Source of the DNA: Microbacterium sp.
GTDB lineage: Bacteria > Actinomycetota > Actinomycetes > Actinomycetales > Microbacteriaceae
DNA length: 64,000 nucleotides
Assembly (NCBI GenBank): GCA_013823625.1
Contig: PNMM01000002.1
Span: 124,001-188,000, forward strand
Reading direction: 5' to 3'
Positions 18,663-25,089 of this stretch are shown here, piece by piece; the first letter of the stretch is position 1, and each line of letters begins with the position of its first letter. Position numbers and translations under genes: made by a program. The notes beneath the pieces were generated by a model, which was given only the letters and a program-made list of their open reading frames with translations, ran no database searches and was not told the origin of the DNA.

Positions 18663-19774
18663 CCCGCCGTCTGCGTACGGCGCGGTGGATGGCCGTGGTT
18701 CGTGAAGCGCTCGCGACCTCGTGGGCGCAACCCGTCGCCTCGGTGGTCACGGTCGTCATGGTTGCGGGAATGTGCGCGACCGTCTTGCTCACGACGGGCC
18801 GCACCGTCGGTGCCGAGCAAGCCGTCATTAGCTCGATCGACTCCGCTGGCACCCGCTCGATCATCGTGCGCGCCGAACCCGCCTCGGGTCTCGACGCCAC
18901 CGTTCTCGACCGCCTCGCAAGCCTCGACGGCATCGAGTGGGCGGGGGCGTTCGGCGCCGCAAGCGACGTGCAGAACGCCGCGTTCGACGACGCCACCCGC
19001 GTGCCCGTGCGCACCGTGTGGGCGGCTGACCTCACCGCAATCGGCATACCGGCAACCTCGGCGATCGAGAATCGGTCGGCCTGGGCATCCGCCACCGCTC
19101 TCGACGCGCTCGGCATGCCCGACGCGGTCGGCGGCGTCACGGCGGTCAGCGGGGGCGAGTACGCCATCATGGGCCGCATCAACGTGCCCGACTACCTGCA
19201 GTTTCTCGAACCGCTCGTGATGATCCCGCAAACCCCGGAGACCTCGGGAGCGGTGAGCGTGCTCGTCGTCATCGCCGAACGCCCCGACCTCGTCGCCCCC
19301 GTCTCCCGAGCCGTGCAGTCTGTACTCGCCATCGACGACGTCACGACCGTTACGATCTCCACGAGCGAGAGCCTCGCAACCCTGCGCGGACTCATCGAAG
19401 GCCAACTCGGTAGCTTCGGCCGCAACCTCGTCATCATCATCTTCGCCCTCACCGCCGTGCTCGTCGCGGCGATTCTCTACGGCCTCGTGATGCTGCGCCG
19501 CAAAGACTTCGGACGCCGCCGCGCCCTCGGCGCATCCCAAGGCCTCATCGTCGGGCTCTTGCTCACGCAAGTGGCGGTGCTCAGCGCGATAGGAGCGATC
19601 ATCGGATGCGCGGCCGCCGCCATCGGCCTAGCCGCCACCGGCGACCCGCTACCGGGGCTCGACTTCTTCGCAGCGGTCGCCCTGCTCGCCGTCGCCGTCG
19701 GAGCGATCGCTGCCGTGATTCCGGCGCTGGCTGCGGCTCGTCGTGACCCGCTGGCCGAGCTTCGAGTTCCATAA
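18659..19774 (+). CDS. FtsX/MacB-like ABC permease
   Basis: The 371-residue protein has the MacB topology: one transmembrane helix near residues 26-46, a large extracellular domain (~50-255), then three helices near 258-283, 302-330 and 338-360. The C-terminus AARRDPLAELRVP is the typical FtsX-superfamily ending, and the cytoplasmic loop MLRRKDFGRRRALGASQG is the ATPase contact. It lacks the ATPase domain of E. coli MacB; that is supplied by the previous gene. MacB-type systems act on periplasmic or wall-side substrates such as peptides or lipoproteins. Confidence 0.87.
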   Translation: MTRRLRTARWMAVVREALATSWAQPVASVVTVVMVAGMCATVLLTTGRTVGAEQAVISSIDSAGTRSIIVRAEPASGLDATVLDRLASLDGIEWAGAFGAASDVQNAAFDDATRVPVRTVWAADLTAIGIPATSAIENRSAWASATALDALGMPDAVGGVTAVSGGEYAIMGRINVPDYLQFLEPLVMIPQTPETSGAVSVLVVIAERPDLVAPVSRAVQSVLAIDDVTTVTISTSESLATLRGLIEGQLGSFGRNLVIIIFALTAVLVAAILYGLVMLRRKDFGRRRALGASQGLIVGLLLTQVAVLSAIGAIIGCAAAAIGLAATGDPLPGLDFFAAVALLAVAVGAIAAVIPALAAARRDPLAELRVP

Positions 19775-19932
19775 CCGATCAACTCAGCACCTCATAGACA
19801 ACAATAAGTTAATGAGGGATTATCTAAATTGGCGTTCCGATACGCCGCACTGAATGTCTCAAGAGGTTGACGCACATTTTGTACTCGATCGCCTCTACGG
19901 CGCCAGCTCAACGATAGAAAGCTAGGTCTGGA

Positions 19933-20253
19933 ATGAACAAGATGGGCAAAGTGCTGATCTCAGCCATTGCTGTATGTGCGCTCGCAGTCGCAGGTGCAAC
20001 ACCAGCCCAGGCCGCCGGGCGCACGATTGGCGGATTGAGTTGCAGCTCTCCTTTCGTGGTGTACAGCCACAGCACGACTACCGGGACCACAACGCACACG
20101 CATTACTCAACTTGGGGAACTGAGCAAAGGACGTGGGCGAATGGAGTCAACCTTCTTTTTCGCAACACCACATTCGGTTTCCCGTCAGTGAGTTCTGTCT
20201 ACATCTACAAGACGACAGCGGGCACGCCAACCGGAGGTCGGGCTTGCGGCTAA
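19933..20253 (+). CDS. Small secreted two-cysteine protein, copy 2
   Basis: This is a 106-residue protein with a clear Sec signal peptide (lysines at 3 and 6, a hydrophobic core, cleavage expected after PAQA near residue 27). The mature ~79 residues are Thr/Ser/Gly-rich and basic. One Cys lies near the start (GGLSC, residue 37) and one is second-last (RACG, 105), as in copy 1. A His/Thr/Tyr segment (VVYSHSTTTGTTTHTHYSTW) is vaguely like lactococcin 972 proteins, but those lack these cysteines, so membership is not claimed. It lies 158 bases after the ABC permease and 95 before lipoprotein C on the same strand. Antimicrobial peptide or transporter cargo is inference. Confidence 0.7.
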   Translation: MNKMGKVLISAIAVCALAVAGATPAQAAGRTIGGLSCSSPFVVYSHSTTTGTTTHTHYSTWGTEQRTWANGVNLLFRNTTFGFPSVSSVYIYKTTAGTPTGGRACG

Positions 20254-20348
20254 GCCAAAACCGATCCCCAGTCGAGCCCGTAGCCAACGCCAAAGCGGCT
20301 GAACTCTCCACTCGAGGAACTGACGGCAGGTTCCGTCTCAGAAAGCTG

Positions 20349-20930
20349 ATGCTCGCGGGAGTCTCCTTGTTGACGGCCTGCAACATTGCCGCATGTTCAA
20401 CCTCGGCTGAGAGGCTGCCCTCGGACATGCTCTCTGTCGAGACCCAAGATAACTTGTGGGAACGAGTCGTTTCCGAGTTCCCCGAAGCGATACGACCAGA
20501 TGTCTCAGTCGTCCGAGAAGTCTCTCTAGATGGGTGGCCACAAGCTCAGGCTGACTGCCTAACGAGCGCCGGCTTCCCTTCTCGTGTCGATGACGGTGCG
20601 CTCAGCACATCCGTCGAAGACGCGCAACGCGAGCCTTATTTGATTGAGAGTTACCGCTGCTCGGTTCAGTTTCCGCTAAGCGCTGAGTACACGACCCCGC
20701 TAGATGCGGATCAGCTCGCCTCGCTCTACGACTACTTTGCACGTGACCTTGTGCCCTGTCTCGAATCTCAAGGCTACGAAGTAGGCGCGGTACCGACCCG
20801 TCAGTCGTTCGTGGAAAGGTACTACGGCGAAGAACCGTGGACCCCGTACTTGATTGTCGGACCGACCGTCCCACTCGACGATTTGGCGCCTCTAGAGAAG
20901 GCCTGCCCCCAACTTCCGACCAACTACTGA
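20349..20930 (+). CDS. Lipoprotein of the local paralogous family, copy C
   Basis: The product has ~193 residues. Family blocks are EFPEAIRPDVSVVREVSLDGW, ADCLTSAGFPSRVDDG, SYRCSVQFPLSAEYTTPLD, LYDYFARDLVPCLESQGYEV, a PTRQSF variant of PPS-x-Q-x-F, PWTPY and a C-terminal ACPQLPTNY. The lipobox is IAACS. The start is uncertain: the ATG at 20349 gives a signal without basic residues, while the frame upstream (RFRLRKL) has them but offers only a TTG at 20244 overlapping the small secreted protein gene. Either initiation is unusual or the 5' end was rearranged. It pairs with the small secreted protein just upstream. Confidence 0.72.
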   Translation: MLAGVSLLTACNIAACSTSAERLPSDMLSVETQDNLWERVVSEFPEAIRPDVSVVREVSLDGWPQAQADCLTSAGFPSRVDDGALSTSVEDAQREPYLIESYRCSVQFPLSAEYTTPLDADQLASLYDYFARDLVPCLESQGYEVGAVPTRQSFVERYYGEEPWTPYLIVGPTVPLDDLAPLEKACPQLPTNY

Positions 20931-20971
20931 TCGGAGTGATCAGTTCTCGAATGGCGGGCGCCAGACGACCC

Positions 20972-21305
20972 TCACCAAACGGTGGGTTGCGAGCAGGCGC
21001 CTTCTAGTTCAGAGAGTCGCTCCTCGATGTCCGCAATGGGAACATCGCCGTAGGGGCCCCAGTTTCGTTCCCTGTCTCATTACGCCGGAAAGACAATGGC
21101 GCGGGCGGCTCGAGGCCTTGAGTGTTGAGGCACTCATGAACCTCAACGAGCGACTCGCCGATGGCGCGCCACTCGTCGTCTGATCTCACCGGTTCGAGGT
21201 GGGCGCCGTGACCTCCTGGACGACAGCGACTGGGCCGGATGCGGAGCATACAGACAGCAACAGAGAAGAACCCGCCAGCGCAACGATGACCATGGTTCTT
21301 TTCAT
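20972..21305 (-). pseudogene. Decayed fifth copy of the lipoprotein family
   Basis: The ATG at 21305 has GGAGG nine bases upstream and opens a lipoprotein signal (MKRTMVIVALAGSSLLLSVC), but the frame stops after 39 codons. One frame over, RAIGESLVEVHECLNTQGLE and PPAPLSF match the family's PCLE-x2-GY and PPS blocks. A second shift is needed to reach NWGPYGDVPIADIEERLSEL and GACSQPTVW, which match the family C-terminus and its stop. The central ~90 residues, including the EW, CL-x3-GF and Y-x-C blocks, are missing. At least two frameshifts and a deletion are therefore present. Confidence 0.75.
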
Positions 21306-21383
21306 GTACACCAGCCTCCGACGTTGGGCAGAGCCACCATCTGAGGACACCGTACTCGCCCATCGCCCCGCCCGCGCCGCGGC

Positions 21384-22037
21384 CTACGACCCGCGGAAGC
21401 CCGGCGGGCTCTGCGGGCACGCTCGATTGAGACGCGTCCACTCTTCTTGCCCCGGGATGCCAACCGCCAAGTACGGCGACCAGGAATCGGGGCTCTGCAA
21501 CGCATCCTTGAAGGCTTGACGAGAGGGAGGCTCGATCACGTCAATCCCCTCGCGCTCAAGGCAAGGGTTGAGCTCGTCGACGAAGTAGTTGTACAGGTAG
21601 TCCAGCTCGGCGTCGGTCGGAGGTTGCGTCAACGACGGGTCCATGGGGTATTTGGCGTCGCAGACATAGCGGGCGATTTCCATGGACATCTCTTGGCCGG
21701 CGACCCCTTGGCTCTCGAATCCACCCTGGCCGTCATTGCTGACCTTGGCGTCGACGCCCTGATCGACGAGGCAGTCGACCATGACCTCGGCCCACTCCGA
21801 CGGATCGATAAAGCGCACGAGGTCGACGTCGGGGCGCACGGCATCCGGAAACTGAGATTCAACGCCCTGCCACGACTGCTCAAGCAGCTCGGCGTACGCC
21901 GCACTCGTCTCTTGCTCAGACAGTTGCGGCGGAGGTGGCGGCAGAGTTGGACCCGCGCTAGAACAGGCGGTCACTACGGCAGCGACGGCGAGTGCAGAGG
22001 CAAGAGTTGCCGCGACGCGCGGAGACCAAGTCGACAT
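21384..22037 (-). CDS. Lipoprotein of the local paralogous family, copy D
   Basis: This 217-residue copy is the highest in GC. The signal peptide ends VVTACSS, followed by a polyproline spacer (PPPPPQ). Family blocks are FPDAVRPDVDLVRFIDPSEW, VDCLVDQGVDA, GGFES, RYVCDAKYPMDPSLTQPPTD, LYNYFVDELNPCLEREGIDV, PPSRQAF, SWSPY and ACPQSPPGF. The ATG at 22037 is preferred: TATCCT ends six bases upstream, a leaderless -10, and the signal peptide begins there. Unlike B and C it has no adjacent small secreted protein gene, but the decayed copy lies directly downstream. Confidence 0.8.
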   Translation of the reverse strand: MSTWSPRVAATLASALAVAAVVTACSSAGPTLPPPPPQLSEQETSAAYAELLEQSWQGVESQFPDAVRPDVDLVRFIDPSEWAEVMVDCLVDQGVDAKVSNDGQGGFESQGVAGQEMSMEIARYVCDAKYPMDPSLTQPPTDAELDYLYNYFVDELNPCLEREGIDVIEPPSRQAFKDALQSPDSWSPYLAVGIPGQEEWTRLNRACPQSPPGFRGS

Positions 22038-22123
22038 GCGGTGAGGATACCCGAGCAGAACGTCTATCAAGAGGAAACGTCGAGATTTGACAGCATGGTC
22101 TTGTAAAGGGGCGGCGACACGAG

Positions 22124-23902
22124 TCACCCGAAGACGCGACGCCCCGCCACCCACGTGCCGACATTCGTGGTGGCGTGGATGCTCTCCGCCGGCCCCGCGA
22201 ACGGGTCGCGATCAGTCGCGGCGAGGTCGGCAACCGCCCCGACCTCGATGACGCCCGTGACGTGCGCGTCGCCCGGCCCGCGCCCGTTGATGAACGCCGA
22301 GCCGGCCGTGTAGGCGTCGAGCGCCTCGGCGAGAGTGAGCGCCTCGTGCGCAAGCAACGGCTCGGGGTCGTGCTCGGGGTCGTCGGCGGGCAGGGTGCGG
22401 TTGACCGCCACGTGGATGGCCTGCCACGGGTCGGGGGTCGAGACGGGCCAGTCGCTGCCGGCGCACAGTCGCGGGCGAGCATCCGTCGCCGCGACGTCGT
22501 CACCGGCGTTGCCGCGACCGGCGCCGCCGCCTGCCGCATGAACCCCGCCGTGCAGGATGCTCGCGAAAGGGTACTGCGTCGCCGCGCGCTCGGCGCCGAC
22601 GATCGGCACCGTGAGCTCGCGCATCTGGGGCTCGTTGCACGCCCACAGGGCTTGCATGTTGGCGGTCACGCCGATCGCGGCGAAGCGGGCAACGTCGTCG
22701 GGGTGCACGAACTGCACGTGCGCGAGGTGGTGGCGGCGGGCATCCGTCGAGGGGCGCGATGCCCAGTCGTTCGCCGCCGAGGTGGCCTCAAACGCGTCGA
22801 GCGCGTCGCGCACCGCGCGGTCGCCGATGACGTGCACGTGTGCGCTGAAGCCGGCGTCGTCGAGCGCCATGATCGCGTCGGTGAGCGCCTGCCCGCCGAC
22901 GAACGCAATGCCGGTCGGATGCTCGCTCTCGCCCGCCTCGCCCAGGTACGGCTCGAGCATCGCCGCCGTGCCGTTCTCGACGACCCCGTCGGCCATGATC
23001 TTCACGGCACTGAGTCGAAAACGGGAGGCGGGCCCCAGTTCGGCCGCGTGCGCCTCGCGGCGCGCGACGAGCTCGGGCACTTGCTCAACGCCGCGAGTGC
23101 GATCCCACCACAGGGCGCCGACGACGTCGACGGTGAGGCGACCCTCGGCGAGAGCGCGGCGGTACACGAGCGCGGTGTCGCTCGCGCCGAAGTAGTCGCC
23201 CACGATCGCGTCTTGCCAGGCCGTGATGCCGAACGAGTGCGCGTAGCGCTGCGCTTCGAGCAGCGCCGCGAACTCGTCGTCGGGCGTCGCGGCGGGGGCC
23301 ACCGCGGCGACGAGCGACGCCGCGCCCTCGTGCAACGTCCCCTGCGGCGAACCATCGGGCAAACGCTCGATGCGGCCGTCGGCAGGGTCAGGACTGTCGG
23401 CGGTGATGCCCGCGAGGGCGAGCGCGGCCGAGTTGGCCCACGCGCCGTGGTGGTCGCGGTTGTAGAGGAAGACGGGGCGGATGGGCTCAATCGCGTCGAG
23501 CTCGGCGGCGCTCGGCGTGCCGCCGGCGAAGGCGCTCATCGCCCAGCCGCCGCCCGTGATCCACGCTCGCGAGGCGTCGCAGCCGCGCGGAGGATTGAGT
23601 TGCGCGTACTCCGAGATGAGCCGCGCGTAGTCGTCGGTCGAGGAGCCGTCGCTGAGGTCGCAGCCGAGCCGTTCGAGTCCGCCCTGGATGGGGTGAATGT
23701 GCGCGTCGACGAAACCCGCGTGCAGCATCCCGCCCGCTAGATCGACCACCTCGGTGTCGGGGCCGCGCCACGCGCTGAGGTCAGCATCCACCGCCGCAAT
23801 GCGGCCGTCGACGACGGCCACCTCCAGCGCTGATGAAACAGGGCCGCGGCCCGCCCCCGCGTAGACGACTCCTCCGATGAAGAGCAGATCTGCGTAGGAC
23901 AC
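22124..23902 (-). CDS. Amidohydrolase family 3 protein (YtcJ-like)
   Basis: The 592-residue product has a composite N-terminal beta-sandwich (LLFIGGVVYAGAG, VAVVDGRIAAVD) and an amidohydrolase TIM barrel. Metal ligands are visible: DAHIHPIQGG near residue 67, a later His in HVHVIGDRAV, a His in HLAHVQFVHPDD and the catalytic Asp in LCAGSDWPVSTPDPW. YtcJ-like proteins hydrolyse N-acyl or cyclic amides, and the substrate cannot be told. The GTG at 23902 was chosen; the frame upstream reaches into nrdB. Confidence 0.87.
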   Translation of the reverse strand: MSYADLLFIGGVVYAGAGRGPVSSALEVAVVDGRIAAVDADLSAWRGPDTEVVDLAGGMLHAGFVDAHIHPIQGGLERLGCDLSDGSSTDDYARLISEYAQLNPPRGCDASRAWITGGGWAMSAFAGGTPSAAELDAIEPIRPVFLYNRDHHGAWANSAALALAGITADSPDPADGRIERLPDGSPQGTLHEGAASLVAAVAPAATPDDEFAALLEAQRYAHSFGITAWQDAIVGDYFGASDTALVYRRALAEGRLTVDVVGALWWDRTRGVEQVPELVARREAHAAELGPASRFRLSAVKIMADGVVENGTAAMLEPYLGEAGESEHPTGIAFVGGQALTDAIMALDDAGFSAHVHVIGDRAVRDALDAFEATSAANDWASRPSTDARRHHLAHVQFVHPDDVARFAAIGVTANMQALWACNEPQMRELTVPIVGAERAATQYPFASILHGGVHAAGGGAGRGNAGDDVAATDARPRLCAGSDWPVSTPDPWQAIHVAVNRTLPADDPEHDPEPLLAHEALTLAEALDAYTAGSAFINGRGPGDAHVTGVIEVGAVADLAATDRDPFAGPAESIHATTNVGTWVAGRRVFG

Positions 23903-23931
23903 GGGCCGCGGTCTTGGGGGGTGGGGTGGAT

Positions 23932-24915
23932 CTAGGCCGAGGTCTTGGCGTTGACCTCGTACGAGGTGTTCGTCGACTCGAAGAAGTTGACGAGCTGCAG
24001 GGTGTCGTTGGCCGTTGCCATCCACTTCGCCGGGTTCGACACGTTGTACTCGGGCTCGAAGCCGAGCTCTTCGAGACGACGGTCGGCCAAGTACTTGACG
24101 TACTGGTTGATGTAGTTGGCGTTGAGACCCAAGATGCCGTTGGGGAGGAGGTCGTGGTTGTAGGCCTCTTCCATCTCGACGGCGTCGAGAATCATCTGGC
24201 GAATCTCGGCCGCGAACTCGGGCGTCTGCAAGTCGGGGTTCTCTTCGAGCACCGTGAGAATCAAGTTGATGCCGAACTTGAGGTGCAGGCTCTCATCGCG
24301 CACGATCCAGTCAACGAGCGAGCCGAAGTTGCGCAGCAGGTTGCGCTGGCGGAACGACAGGGCGACCATGAAGCCCGAGTAGAACCAGATGCCCTCGAGA
24401 ATCACGTTGTAGGCGACGAGGTTGCGGATGAAGTCTTGCTTGCCCTCGGTCGTCGTGATGTCGAGCGTGTCTTCCGTCATGCGACGAATGAACTTGACCT
24501 CGAACTCTTCTTTACGCGCCATCGACGGCACGTCGACGTGGCTGTCATAAGCGGCAGCACGGTCGATCGGGAAGGTCTCGAGCACGTACTCGAAGCTCAT
24601 GCAGTGGTTCGCTTCTTCCCACATCTGCTTCGCGAGGTAGAGGTGCGCCTCGGGAGCCTTGACGTAGGGGTACACGCCGAAGGCGAGCGCCTTGTTGACG
24701 AGCAGCTCATTCGGGTTGAAGTACGACATCAGGAAGGTGATGGCGTGACGCTCTTCGTCACTCATCTTCTTGAAGTCGGCGATGTCTTCACCGAGCTGAA
24801 TCTCGTTGGGGAACCAGGTGTTGGCAACTGCCTGGTCGTAAAGGTCCATAGCCCACTTGTACGTGACCGGCTTGAGCAGCAGGCCCTCTTGGATTCCGGT
24901 TCCGAGGATTCCCAT
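23932..24915 (-). CDS. nrdB: Ribonucleotide reductase small subunit, class Ic-like
   Basis: This 327-residue ferritin-like subunit generates the oxidant for NrdA. Metal ligands lie in MSDEERHAITFL, WEEANHCMSFEY, VILEGIWFYSG and RDESLHLKFG. Four residues after the second-site His (E-x2-H) stands Phe, where class Ia enzymes have the radical Tyr (E. coli Tyr122). This is the hallmark described for the Chlamydia-type Mn/Fe R2 proteins, a group that includes Tropheryma whipplei. The C-terminus (FESTNTSYEVNAKTSA) carries the usual NrdA-binding tail with a Tyr. It is the second gene of the nrdAB unit. Confidence 0.92.
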   Translation of the reverse strand: MGILGTGIQEGLLLKPVTYKWAMDLYDQAVANTWFPNEIQLGEDIADFKKMSDEERHAITFLMSYFNPNELLVNKALAFGVYPYVKAPEAHLYLAKQMWEEANHCMSFEYVLETFPIDRAAAYDSHVDVPSMARKEEFEVKFIRRMTEDTLDITTTEGKQDFIRNLVAYNVILEGIWFYSGFMVALSFRQRNLLRNFGSLVDWIVRDESLHLKFGINLILTVLEENPDLQTPEFAAEIRQMILDAVEMEEAYNHDLLPNGILGLNANYINQYVKYLADRRLEELGFEPEYNVSNPAKWMATANDTLQLVNFFESTNTSYEVNAKTSA

Positions 24916-24985
24916 GATCGTTTCGCGCTTTCTGATGTGTGGTGCGGGATTGAGAGGTGTGTGGGGTGGATGGTACGAGCGCTGC

Positions 24986-25084
24986 CTACTGGCAGCTCTC
25001 GCACTGCAACTCGTCCATCGGGTCGATCGGAACCTCGTAGGTGAACGATGTGGAGCTGGTGGTGCTGGTCTGGTTCGCGCGCAT
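24986..25084 (-). CDS. Out-of-frame C-terminal redox tail of NrdA (32 codons)
   Basis: Eight bases behind the nrdA stop, in the -1 frame, an ATG opens 32 codons ending EVPIDPMDELQCESCQ, then stop. A C-terminal CxxC tail is what NrdA needs to re-reduce its active-site cysteines, and the 835-residue NrdA frame lacks it. GGGGGAG lies eight bases before the ATG, so separate translation is possible. The tail frame is also open upstream through the end of nrdA, so a -1 slip on the G5 run at 25095-25099 would fuse them, as would one extra G if the run was misread. Whichever applies, the peptide belongs to NrdA. Confidence 0.75.
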   Translation of the reverse strand: MRANQTSTTSSTSFTYEVPIDPMDELQCESCQ

Positions 25085-25089
25085 GAGGA

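Noticed and set aside
19933-20253. Assignment of the small secreted protein to the lactococcin 972 family
   Set aside because: Gene context is suggestive, but the terminal cysteines and missing family motifs do not allow the assignment by eye.
14349-22123. Prophage or integrative element as the source of the island
   Set aside because: No integrase, transposase, attachment repeats or tRNA border were seen; the island is only inferred from composition and gene content.
22175-23740. 521-codon plus-strand frame opposite the amidohydrolase
   Set aside because: Shadow; the minus-strand frame carries intact metal-binding motifs.
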